From Bacteroidota bacterium (lineage in GTDB: Bacteria; Bacteroidota; Ignavibacteria; Kryptoniales; JAKASW01), in NCBI GenBank assembly GCA_021789755.1, contig JAJYJD010000104.1, forward strand, positions 1-10,620: a stretch of 10,620 nt of DNA, written 5' to 3'. How positions within the stretch are numbered: position 1 is the first letter of the stretch; every line of letters starts with the position of its first letter. Made by a program: the position numbers and the translations under genes. Positions 1-6,650 of this stretch are shown one piece after another. The notes beneath the pieces were generated by a model. That model saw only the letters and a program-made list of their open reading frames with translations, ran no database searches and was not told where the DNA came from.

Positions 1-796
1 ATCCTATTCCCGCGAAAGTGCCCAGCTTTCTTATCATTTGTGCACCCGATGCCAGCGCCTCAGCTGACCCAGATGCGTCGATGAAGACATCCGCGCCGCG
101 TCCGTCAGTCAACCCGATTACTAAATCCACGACATCATTCGATTTGATATTTACGACTTCATCGATAGCGGAAATACTCCTTGCTATCGCCATCTTAGAC
201 TCGTTCCGCCCGATAAGTACGACGTGTCGCGCGCCGACCTGCCTGGCAACCACGGCCGCCATGATTCCAATCGGGCCAGTACCTGCGACGACCACCACAT
301 CACCGACGGTAATAATGTTGCTCAATGCCATGTCGCTGACCACGTTTGCAAGCGGCTCGCACAACACTGCTGCTTCGAACTGTAGCGACGCTGGCACGCG
401 GTGGAGCAAATGGGTTTCGGGCCAACGCATGTATTCAGCAAAAGCCCCGTCTATACCCCAGCCGGGTGAACGTTTCGATGCACAAATCTGCGGATTCCCG
501 GTCCTGCACAAATAGCATTTTCCACACGCCATCGTGTGCGGCTCTCCGACGACACGGTCACCCACGTGCCAATCGGCGACGTTATTTCCGGTTGCCGCAA
601 TTGTACCTGAAAACTCATGGCCCAGAATTACCGGCGGCCAATACGGGAATTTATCATTATATATGTGAAAGTCCGTTCCGCAGATGCCAGCAGCTTCAAC
701 CTTTATGAGCACCTCATCGTCACTAATCTCCGGCACAGCAACTTCCTTCAGCTCTAGATAACCTCTCCCCTTCTGCGTTTTGACAAGAGCCTTCAT
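1..796 (-). CDS. Zinc-dependent medium-chain alcohol/polyol dehydrogenase (3' end outside window)
   Basis: NAD(P)-dependent oxidation of a secondary alcohol, of the sorbitol/threonine/butanediol dehydrogenase type; cytoplasmic. The first 265 codons are present and the rest lies beyond the left edge. Visible: catalytic zinc ligands C39 (ICGTD) and H60-E61 (LGHEF), with E147 (CEPLAN) as a probable further ligand; four structural-zinc cysteines C91, C94, C97, C105; Rossmann motif G172-x-G174-x-x-G177. The ATG at 794-796 overlaps the stop of the upstream deacylase gene as ATGA, and GGAGGAG at 808-814 lies 11 nt upstream, so start and translational coupling are well supported. It is the last visible gene of the left-arm operon. 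Family assignment is firm. The substrate is not: the cluster context suggests a polyol, sugar acid or hydroxy amino acid. Confidence 0.93.
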   Translation of the reverse strand, partial: MKALVKTQKGRGYLELKEVAVPEISDDEVLIKVEAAGICGTDFHIYNDKFPYWPPVILGHEFSGTIAATGNNVADWHVGDRVVGEPHTMACGKCYLCRTGNPQICASKRSPGWGIDGAFAEYMRWPETHLLHRVPASLQFEAAVLCEPLANVVSDMALSNIITVGDVVVVAGTGPIGIMAAVVARQVGARHVVLIGRNESKMAIARSISAIDEVVNIKSNDVVDLVIGLTDGRGADVFIDASGSAEALASGAQMIRKLGTFAGIG

Positions 797-2064
797 GACA
801 CAGCGATCTCCTCCAACCCACACCATTCGTCGATGAAATGGATAAGCGTCATCCCCATTTTCTCGATGTCCGCAATCTTGATTTGCTCTTCGTTAGAGTG
901 AGCGTGCTTGAGGCTTCCGGCACCCATGACAACTGTTGGAATTCCGAGCTGATTGTTATAAAACCATGCATCGCATGAAGCTGTCATTGCAGATATTTCC
1001 GCATCGAAACCTGACCTTCGCGACGCGGACTCCAAACATGTCACGAGCGGATGATGAACCGGAATTTCGTTTCCGTCGCTTGCGAGCATGTCAAATTTCA
1101 GTTCGAAATGCTCCCGAAGCCACGCGTCTCCCTGATTTCTTAGAGCGTCAGTCATTCCATCCTGAACTTCCCTCATATGGACGTTGGGAAGAAAGCCAAA
1201 CACGCCCTTGACAATTGCTGTTGCCGGGGCAGTCGCAGGCCAATCACCGGCATTCATGACGCCAAAAGTCACCGGCATCGGATTCTCGAACTGATCGAAT
1301 AGCGGATTCTTCCCGCGCGAGCTAGCCAGCAAGTCGTCATGATACTTTTCCAGTGCGCTCATCGCTTTCACCGCAAGCTTCAGCGCACTTACAACATCCC
1401 CAGCCCTTCCGCTGTGGCCAGGTTTCCCTACGCATGTAAGTGTAAACCAAACCGCACCTCTTACTGCGGGGATAATCTTCAACTCTGTCGGCTCCATAAC
1501 GATAGCCGCATCGGCCTTAGGAGCGTCCTGGATTGCGAACAACGTGCCGTTTCCCCCGTTCTCTTCCTCGATCACGATGTCAATGGTCACCTTACCCTTC
1601 GGTCTCAGACCAAGCACCTTTAGGGATCTCAATGCAAGATAAATGGCGGCTATCTGCCCCTTGTCATCACACGCCCCACGCCCGTACACAACGCCATTTT
1701 CGATCGTAGGTTCGAAAGCGCCGACCTGATTCTTAGAGGCCGGCACAACGTCACTGTGGGCATTCAATATCAGGCTCTTTGCTTTATTGTCACTGTCCCC
1801 AAGGGTCAGACGGACATTGGGAGTGTCTTCATAGCTCAAGTCGCTGATAAGCCATCTGTACCCTCTGTGTTTTTTAAACGAGTCGGGTATCCGGGCCAGA
1901 TCGGCCTCACTTACGAGATTCCACATCTTCTCATAGATGAACTTATTGACCGGACCTTCCTTCCCCCTTGTTGATGGGAACCTAATCAGGTCGCAGAGGA
2001 ATGCGGCGGCATCTTCAGCATTCCTGTTAAGGACGTCTTCGAGCGCAATGTCTCCCGTCAGCAA
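793..2064 (-). CDS. M20-family metallopeptidase / deacylase (ArgE/DapE type)
   Basis: Predicted di-zinc hydrolase that removes an acyl group from an N-acyl amino acid or cleaves a small peptide; cytoplasmic. The 423 residues match the usual length of ArgE/DapE/CPG2 relatives. Visible: metal ligands H103 and D105 (NAHSDVV); bridging D133 in GRGACDDKG; the acidic cluster E166-E168 holding catalytic and metal-binding glutamates; E191 (MEPT); H217 (GHSGR) in the dimerisation domain; C-terminal ligand H389 (HAHSNEE). No key residue is missing. The start is TTG at 2062-2064: it is the first plausible start after an in-frame stop, it leaves a 7-nt gap from the upstream dehydrogenase, and the next in-frame Met (codon 47) would cut into the domain. 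The 3' end overlaps the next gene by 4 nt. It need not make arginine or lysine: the neighbours are catabolic, so removal of an N-acyl or N-carbamoyl group from an imported substrate is more likely. Confidence 0.93.
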   Translation of the reverse strand: MLTGDIALEDVLNRNAEDAAAFLCDLIRFPSTRGKEGPVNKFIYEKMWNLVSEADLARIPDSFKKHRGYRWLISDLSYEDTPNVRLTLGDSDNKAKSLILNAHSDVVPASKNQVGAFEPTIENGVVYGRGACDDKGQIAAIYLALRSLKVLGLRPKGKVTIDIVIEEENGGNGTLFAIQDAPKADAAIVMEPTELKIIPAVRGAVWFTLTCVGKPGHSGRAGDVVSALKLAVKAMSALEKYHDDLLASSRGKNPLFDQFENPMPVTFGVMNAGDWPATAPATAIVKGVFGFLPNVHMREVQDGMTDALRNQGDAWLREHFELKFDMLASDGNEIPVHHPLVTCLESASRRSGFDAEISAMTASCDAWFYNNQLGIPTVVMGAGSLKHAHSNEEQIKIADIEKMGMTLIHFIDEWCGLEEIAVS

Positions 2065-2071
2065 TTGCTTC

Positions 2072-3055
2072 TTACCCTTTCGCGTTTACCCTGTTCAACG
2101 GAAACCTTGGCGGTTCACCTTTTACGTACCTCTCCACGTCTTCGATTATCTTTTTTCTAATTTCCCAGGCGGCATCCTCAGAGAACCAGCTGAGATGAGG
2201 TGTCAATATCACGTTCTCCAGTCCTATCAAGTCAAAGTTCTGCTTAGGCGGTTCACTTTCAAACACATCAATACCAGCGCCAGCTATTCGCCCCTCTCTG
2301 CAAGCTTTGGCCAGCGCTCTCGCATCAATGAGCGGGCCTCTCGCAGTATTGACCAGAACAGCATCTTTCTTCATCAGGCTGAGTTCTCTTTCTCCTATTA
2401 AATGACGAGTGCTGTCATCAAGCGAGCAATGAAGGCTGATCAGATCAGCCTCGGAAACGACTTTTTCGAGCGGGACTGTTTTAATCCCCAGCTCTTCCTG
2501 CTGTTGCTTAGTCAAGTAAGGATCGCTAACCAAGACTTCGAGCCCGAGACTCCGCATTACCGTGAGAACCCGGCTCCCGATCCTACCGCAGCCTATCAGA
2601 CCTCCCTTTTTTCCGCGGACTCTCCTCACTCCTCCCATCCCGGAAAAGTCCCACTCCCCTTTTCTAATGGAGGAGCTCATGCTCTCAAATTGTTTTCCGA
2701 ACTTCCGGTAGGTTGCAAGCAGCAACATTATCGCCTGTTCAGCCACTTCGTCTGCACAATAATCAGGCACATAGCATACCTGGATCCCACGCTCGGTTGC
2801 GGCCGCGATATCGATGTTGTCGTACCCGACTCCGTGCCTTATTATCAACTTACACTTTTTCATACCATCAAGGACGACCCTATCGATCTTGGCCATATTT
2901 ACGATCGCGACATCTGCCCCAGACAGAGTATCAGCAAGCTTGGCCGCCGACGCCGATTTCATCTGGTAAGACTCGAGTGCCCCCCCCAAGGCTGCTACCT
3001 GTTCTTTCTCCCAATCCAAATCAGGTTCTATATAATCAGTTACAACAATTTTCAA
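2072..3055 (-). CDS. D-isomer-specific 2-hydroxyacid dehydrogenase (SerA/CtBP-like)
   Basis: NAD(P)-dependent interconversion of a 2-hydroxyacid and a 2-oxoacid; cytoplasmic. The 327 residues make a single-module enzyme without the C-terminal ACT domain of long SerA proteins. Visible: substrate-binding half at about 1-100; Rossmann motif G155-x-G157-x-x-G160 followed by acidic D178, which suggests NAD preference; catalytic R239 (NTARG), E268 (before the PP of FESEPP) and H287 (TPHLSW). The start is TTG at 3053-3055. No ATG fits, and AAGGAG at 3066-3071 stands 10 nt upstream. It lies 216 bp downstream of the aminotransferase gene and 7 nt before the deacylase. Its product or substrate could be the 2-oxoacid or hydroxyacid linked to the amino acid handled by the PLP enzyme (inference). 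Phosphoglycerate, glyoxylate or hydroxypyruvate activity cannot be told apart here. Confidence 0.94.
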   Translation of the reverse strand: MKIVVTDYIEPDLDWEKEQVAALGGALESYQMKSASAAKLADTLSGADVAIVNMAKIDRVVLDGMKKCKLIIRHGVGYDNIDIAAATERGIQVCYVPDYCADEVAEQAIMLLLATYRKFGKQFESMSSSIRKGEWDFSGMGGVRRVRGKKGGLIGCGRIGSRVLTVMRSLGLEVLVSDPYLTKQQQEELGIKTVPLEKVVSEADLISLHCSLDDSTRHLIGERELSLMKKDAVLVNTARGPLIDARALAKACREGRIAGAGIDVFESEPPKQNFDLIGLENVILTPHLSWFSEDAAWEIRKKIIEDVERYVKGEPPRFPLNRVNAKG

Positions 3056-3065
3056 TTTTTGAAAG

Positions 3066-3071
3066 CTCCTT
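3066..3071 (-). promoter_or_regulatory. Ribosome binding site fixing a TTG start
   Basis: The minus strand reads AAGGAG here, followed by 10 nt and then TTG AAA ATT. It is a full-strength Shine-Dalgarno, which supports TTG at 3055 as the real start of the hydroxyacid dehydrogenase. Confidence 0.75.
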
Positions 3072-3103
3072 CAGCTATCTGATTTGATTCATCTAAGAGG
3101 GAT

Positions 3104-3118
3104 GTTCCGCATTAGAAC
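3104..3118. promoter_or_regulatory. Possible second IclR-type operator (imperfect palindrome)
   Basis: GTTCCGCATTAGAAC: the four outer bases on each side pair perfectly (GTTC/GAAC), the inner ones do not. It shares the TTC-N7-GAA frame and the 15-bp size with the better palindrome at 4603-4617. It lies 49 nt upstream of the hydroxyacid dehydrogenase start. Operator function is inference; the match is short enough that chance is a real alternative. Confidence 0.3.
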
Positions 3119-3271
3119 ACCCGGAGAGTCGTCTGAAGATCAATTGCGTCCTCGTAAGAGAATAAATGCCGTCCCCCGCTTAAACTTGGGCCGAGCTGCA
3201 GAAGTTAAGAAAAGGAACTCTTTCGCATGCATTGTTAAACGAGAATCGAATGGCTCACAAGTGCAAGAGGC

Positions 3272-4591
3272 TCAAGATCGGGACACATCTCCCATCGCCC
3301 TCGAGAATATCTCAACCGCGATGTCGCATTCTTCCTGTTTGATCACAAGTGGCGGCGCAATCCGAATCACATTACCGTACATGCCAACTCGTCCCAGCAT
3401 AAGACCGAGTTCAGCACAACGTCTAATGATCTTCCTGCACAAATCCGAATCCGGATTACGACTCTTTTTGTTTTTCACTATTTCGATTCCGATTACCAGG
3501 CCCATCCCGCGGACGTCACCCACGAATTCAAACTTATTCCAGAGTTCGGTCAACCGTGAGAGAAGATACTCTCCCTGAATCCGTGAATTCTCAGGAAGGT
3601 TGTCCTTCTTCATAATATCAATAACAGCGAGGGCTGCAGCACTTGAAAGCGGATTACCGCCGGTGGTGCTCGACATTTCACCTGGAAGCATGCTCTCGAA
3701 GATCTTACTCTCGCCCGCTAATGCGGAAGTCGGAACTCCGCTGCCGATTCCCTTTCCGATACAGATCATTTGAGGCCTTATCTGTTCCCATTCGATTGCG
3801 AACAACTTACCGGTTCTGCCGAACGACGATTGAACTTCGTCGACTATGAAAATCAGACCTCGACTGGCGGCCCACTTCTCCAATTCCTTCAGCCACCCTT
3901 TCGGAGGAAATATGAAACCCGCCGTCCCCTGGTACGGCTCGACGATGACAGCGCCCATGTCTCCTGTAGTACTTGATTCGATGATTCTGTCGAGAGCTTT
4001 GATGCAATAGTAGTCGCATTCGGGAAAGGTCTTTCCGTAAATACATCTATAACAGTTTCCATACGGTGCCATCACTCCACCGGGAAGCTGTGGCCCAAAC
4101 TTGCGTCGGGTGTTCGTGCTGCCGGAAACACTCATCGGTCCATAGGTGCGACCATGGAAGGCACCATAGAACGCAAGTATCTCATGCTTGCCGGAGTACC
4201 TCTTCGCAATACGGATCGCCGCTTCCGTTGCCTCCGCGCCAGTCGTCAGTAGAAAGACTCTGTCGATATTGTCCGGAAGCAGCTCGACAAGTGTCTTAGA
4301 AAGATTAATTCTCTCAGGAGTTGGAAATGAATAACAGTTGAGGAGTCTGTGTGCCTGCTTTTCTATGGCGGCTACATGTTCTGGATTAGAGTGCCCGACA
4401 TTCGTCACGAGAACTCCGGAAGTGAAGTCGAGGTAGACGTTTCCATCGACATCGGTAACCCAGACGCCCTCTGCATGATCCCAAACCACAGGTATTTGGT
4501 CCGCCATGCTTGGTGGTTCATATTCTTTTGCGGTTCGGAGCAACTCCCCGGAGCGCGGCCCCGGAACGGGCCTTTCTGCCAGCTTAATCAC
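3272..4591 (-). CDS. Class III PLP-dependent aminotransferase (GABA/acetylornithine type) or related racemase
   Basis: Fold-type I PLP enzyme that moves an amino group between an omega-amino compound and a 2-oxoacid, or racemises an amino acid; cytoplasmic. The 439 residues are normal for the family. Visible: phosphate-binding TTGAEA at 116-121; aromatic/His FYGAFHGRT around H146; E218 (VEPYQG); D251 in IVDEVQ, which contacts the pyridine nitrogen; Schiff-base K280 (CIGKGIGSG); T310 (STTGGNP). A four-cysteine segment, C180-x2-C183-x8-C192-x3-C196, sits before the E218 motif. As I recall it, this resembles archaeal and thermophile class III enzymes, a branch that includes the broad amino-acid racemase of Pyrococcus. 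The start is GTG at 4589-4591 behind AAGGTGAT. It is the first gene of the left arm, with a good promoter and a probable operator directly upstream. Family assignment is firm; transaminase versus racemase is open. Confidence 0.93.
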   Translation of the reverse strand: MIKLAERPVPGPRSGELLRTAKEYEPPSMADQIPVVWDHAEGVWVTDVDGNVYLDFTSGVLVTNVGHSNPEHVAAIEKQAHRLLNCYSFPTPERINLSKTLVELLPDNIDRVFLLTTGAEATEAAIRIAKRYSGKHEILAFYGAFHGRTYGPMSVSGSTNTRRKFGPQLPGGVMAPYGNCYRCIYGKTFPECDYYCIKALDRIIESSTTGDMGAVIVEPYQGTAGFIFPPKGWLKELEKWAASRGLIFIVDEVQSSFGRTGKLFAIEWEQIRPQMICIGKGIGSGVPTSALAGESKIFESMLPGEMSSTTGGNPLSSAAALAVIDIMKKDNLPENSRIQGEYLLSRLTELWNKFEFVGDVRGMGLVIGIEIVKNKKSRNPDSDLCRKIIRRCAELGLMLGRVGMYGNVIRIAPPLVIKQEECDIAVEIFSRAMGDVSRS

Positions 4592-4593
4592 GC

Positions 4594-4601
4594 ATCACCT
4601 T
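4594..4601 (-). promoter_or_regulatory. Ribosome binding site of the class III PLP enzyme
   Basis: The minus strand reads AAGGTGAT two bases before GTG. AGGTGAT pairs with the distal part of the 16S anti-Shine-Dalgarno (AAGGAGGTGAT). This supports the GTG start at 4591. The palindrome at 4603-4617 begins one base upstream. Confidence 0.6.
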
Positions 4602-4602
4602 G

Positions 4603-4617
4603 TTTCGTATTGCGAAA
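4603..4617. promoter_or_regulatory. 15-bp palindrome, probable operator for the IclR regulator
   Basis: TTTCGTATTGCGAAA: five-base arms pair perfectly (TTTCG/CGAAA), and the next-to-central A/T pair also matches, giving 12 of 14 symmetric positions. IclR-family regulators commonly bind pseudo-palindromes of about this size and arm spacing. It lies between the minus-strand promoter (-10 at 4633-4638, predicted transcription start near 4626) and the ribosome binding site of the class III PLP enzyme, a classic repressor position. The divergently coded IclR protein is the obvious ligand (inference). Confidence 0.55.
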
Positions 4618-4632
4618 TAGCATCTCGTTTTC

Positions 4633-4661
4633 AATCTACCAACATTCCCTCAATCTGTCAA
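4633..4661 (-). promoter_or_regulatory. Sigma-70-type promoter for the left arm
   Basis: On the minus strand, TTGACA (rc of 4656-4661, perfect -35) is followed by a 17-nt spacer and TAGATT (rc of 4633-4638, 4 of 6 to the -10 consensus). It predicts a transcript starting near 4626 with a leader of about 35 nt before the GTG at 4591. It is the best promoter match I found in the window. Confidence 0.65.
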
Positions 4662-4708
4662 GAAAAAACTTATTGCGTCGTTCTGCCTGATACCGGAGAC
4701 ACTACTGC

Positions 4709-4737
4709 TTGTTTTCAGAAAGCTGCTGTTTTATATT
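4709..4737 (+). promoter_or_regulatory. Candidate promoter for the right arm
   Basis: TTGTTT (4709-4714, 3 of 6), a 17-nt spacer, then TATATT (4732-4737, 5 of 6). It predicts a start near 4744 and a leader of about 50 nt before the regulator's GTG. The weak -35 would fit a promoter that depends on an activator or is expressed at low level. The -35 elements of the two divergent promoters are about 50 bp apart, so one regulator could affect both. Confidence 0.4.
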
Positions 4738-4783
4738 GTGGTATGGTTATTCAAAATGATCAGGTGTCACTTCAACGGGCTGT

Positions 4784-4789
4784 GGAGGT
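4784..4789 (+). promoter_or_regulatory. Ribosome binding site of the IclR regulator gene
   Basis: GGAGGT ends three bases before GTG at 4793. The spacing is short but the match is strong, and it favours this GTG over the in-frame GTG four codons later. Confidence 0.6.
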
Positions 4790-4792
4790 AAC

Positions 4793-5572
4793 GTGATAAC
4801 TAAAGTGAAAGTCGTTTCCAAAACTTTCGAAATCCTTGAGGCCTTAGGCGAAGATGCTCGTCTCGGTTTAAGGGAGATCACGGAGCGAGTGTCCTACCCA
4901 AAGCCGACAGTCTTCAGACTCCTTAGTACACTCGAACAGCTCGGGTATGTCGAGCAGGACAAAAAGGATTTCACCTACACGCTTAGCTCGAAGCTTATGC
5001 TCCTGACTCGAACTCTAAGCGGCGGCAGCGGTTTGATTGCCGTGGCACGGCCGCACATGGAGATGCTGCACAAGCGCTTCGGGGAGACGGTGAATCTCGC
5101 ACGCCTTGTAGATGACCGCGCAGTCTACGTCAGCATTTTGGAATCAAAGGAAGCGTTCAGGATCAGCGACAGCGTGGGAGATGTCGCGCCGTTTCATGCG
5201 ACTTCGATCGGAAAAGCAATTGCTGCTTTTCTTCCGAAGGAGAAACGTGCCGCACTCTTAAAGAATTATGACTACACTGCATTCACGCGAAAGACAATTT
5301 ACGGAATTGATGAGCTGCAGGCGCAGCTGGATGAGGTAAAGAAAGCGGGATACGCACTAGACAATGAAGAAGGACACGACGGAGTAGTTTGCGTCGGAGC
5401 CCCGATCTTCAATAATGAGCATTATGCATTCGCCGCATTGAGCATATCAATGCCGAAGGTCCGGGCAAAAAAATCCATCCTGGACGAGGTTAAGGAACAG
5501 TTACCACGGGAAGGAATTGCCATCTCGCTCGAACTCGGAGTCACCGACATTGCAAAGTGCTTTGCAGCCTAG
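4793..5572 (+). CDS. IclR-family transcriptional regulator
   Basis: DNA-binding regulator expected to control the divergent gene set in response to a small-molecule effector. The 259 residues match the family's usual 250-270. Visible: N-terminal winged helix-turn-helix at about 10-70, with the recognition-helix segment KPTVFRLLSTLEQLGYV (37-53) typical of IclR proteins; a linker helix; then a GAF-like effector domain (about 80-259) with the characteristic HATSIGKA at 135-142, GIDELQAQLD at 171-180 followed by KKAGYALDNEE, and a later VGAPIF. It starts at GTG 4793 behind GGAGGT. The gene is first in the right arm and diverges from the class III PLP enzyme gene, with a matching palindrome between them. 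Whether it represses or activates cannot be read from sequence; the operator position at the left-arm promoter points to repression. The effector is unknown. Confidence 0.95.
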   Translation: MITKVKVVSKTFEILEALGEDARLGLREITERVSYPKPTVFRLLSTLEQLGYVEQDKKDFTYTLSSKLMLLTRTLSGGSGLIAVARPHMEMLHKRFGETVNLARLVDDRAVYVSILESKEAFRISDSVGDVAPFHATSIGKAIAAFLPKEKRAALLKNYDYTAFTRKTIYGIDELQAQLDEVKKAGYALDNEEGHDGVVCVGAPIFNNEHYAFAALSISMPKVRAKKSILDEVKEQLPREGIAISLELGVTDIAKCFAA

Positions 5573-5611
5573 CACCGCCATCAACCGATCTCATCATTGC
5601 ACACCTGATCG

Positions 5612-6634
5612 ATGAGATCAATTAGGATCGGCATAATAGGCTCTGGGTTCATTGCACGCACTCATGCGGTCTCTATAAAGAGGTACCTGAAGGGAGCCGT
5701 CCTGGCAGGAATAGCCGGAGGCAAGAGAGCTACCAGCCTGGCTGCAGAATTTGAGGTGACGAACTTCCCTTCGGTCGAACAAATGGCTGCAGACAAAGAT
5801 GTCGACGCCGTGATCATCACCTCACCCCACTCATTTCACTTCACGCACGCCATGATCTGCGCTGAGGCAGGCAAACACGCACTCGTCGAAAAGCCGATGG
5901 CCAGAACCCTAGCGGAATGCGAAACGATGGAGAGAGCGTTTGCCGCTCGCTATCTGGTGCTCATGGTTGCATTCACCCAAAGGTACAGGGAAACCAACCG
6001 AAGAGCATTTGAGCTGATTCATGCTGGAGCGATCGGGCGGATATCTATGATACAAGAGTTTGCACTTCAGCCGAACGCACTTGAGGCTTATCCAAAGTGG
6101 CAACAACTGCCAGAAAATCTGGGGGTGTTTTTCGGCTATGGTATTCACAATATCGATAGACTTCGATGGTTTCTGGACGCAGAGGCAGAGAACGTAACAG
6201 CGGAAATAACGAAGACTCCTTCTGGAATAGAGATCTCAACTATGGCTATTATAAGATGGCAAAATAGCACTATAAGCTCCGTGTGGAGCAGCGGCGACCT
6301 CAAGACGCCTGGCTTTCCTGCCACTGCATTCCGTTCACTGGTAGTAGGTGAAAAAGGCATGCTGGACGTTGATGGGTATGGCGCGTTAAGATTAAGCGTC
6401 GACTCAAAACCGTGGGAGACTCTGTTTCAGCAACCCCCAATAGATTGGAGGGGCGAAGGGATGTTTGCGGAAGCACGCATGGGCTCGTTCAATGCGCAAA
6501 ACCAAGAGTTTGTCCAATCCATATTGGAAGGCCGCAAACCGGCGATTACAGCCGAGGACGGTCGAAAGGCTGTGGCCATCGCCCTAGCGATTTACAAATC
6601 GGCGGAAGAACATGAAGTGATTCAACTTAAATAA
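5612..6634 (+). CDS. Gfo/Idh/MocA-family NAD(P)-dependent oxidoreductase
   Basis: Predicted dehydrogenase acting on a hydroxyl of a sugar, inositol or related polyhydroxy compound; cytoplasmic. The 340 residues are normal for the family. Visible: N-terminal Rossmann fold with GIIGSGFIA (G7, G10, G12, A15); conserved SPHSFH segment (71-76); E93-K94-P95 with the catalytic lysine; C-terminal alpha/beta substrate domain with GIHNIDRLRWF (177-187), where H179 matches the catalytic histidine of inositol dehydrogenases. The aspartate usually found four residues before that histidine is glycine here (G175), so the active site departs from inositol dehydrogenase. The ATG at 5612 lacks a clear Shine-Dalgarno but is the only good start before the Rossmann strand. 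It follows the regulator by 39 nt and precedes the symporter by 16 nt, so co-transcription is likely. The substrate is unknown. Confidence 0.92.
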   Translation: MRSIRIGIIGSGFIARTHAVSIKRYLKGAVLAGIAGGKRATSLAAEFEVTNFPSVEQMAADKDVDAVIITSPHSFHFTHAMICAEAGKHALVEKPMARTLAECETMERAFAARYLVLMVAFTQRYRETNRRAFELIHAGAIGRISMIQEFALQPNALEAYPKWQQLPENLGVFFGYGIHNIDRLRWFLDAEAENVTAEITKTPSGIEISTMAIIRWQNSTISSVWSSGDLKTPGFPATAFRSLVVGEKGMLDVDGYGALRLSVDSKPWETLFQQPPIDWRGEGMFAEARMGSFNAQNQEFVQSILEGRKPAITAEDGRKAVAIALAIYKSAEEHEVIQLK

Positions 6635-6650
6635 CCTAACAGGCCCAAAC

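Larger units (their letters stand above)
3056..3271. other. 216-bp gap inside the left-arm gene set
   Basis: Non-coding stretch between the class III PLP enzyme and the hydroxyacid dehydrogenase, both read leftward. It is much longer than the other gaps in this arm, so a separate or internal promoter for the three downstream genes is possible. I found no convincing -35/-10 pair on the minus strand and no hairpin with a U-tract. It holds the ribosome binding site at 3066-3071 and a possible operator at 3104-3118. Open frames crossing it are continuations of antisense frames and lack coding character. Confidence 0.6.

Noticed and set aside
18..515. Plus-strand open frame of 165 codons at the left edge
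   Set aside because: Antisense to the zinc dehydrogenase, which has all zinc and NAD motifs on the minus strand. The Ser/Thr/Ala-rich translation is typical of a shadow frame.
2402..3082. Long plus-strand open frame of 226 codons
   Set aside because: It lies antisense to the hydroxyacid dehydrogenase, whose motifs are complete. Its translation is low-complexity and resembles no family.
3084..3578. Plus-strand open frame starting in the 216-bp gap
   Set aside because: It runs antisense into the class III PLP enzyme and its translation has no domain-like features.
4713..4721. TTTCAGAAA as a further operator
   Set aside because: The 9-bp palindrome lacks the 15-bp size and TTC-N7-GAA spacing of the other two sites; likely chance.
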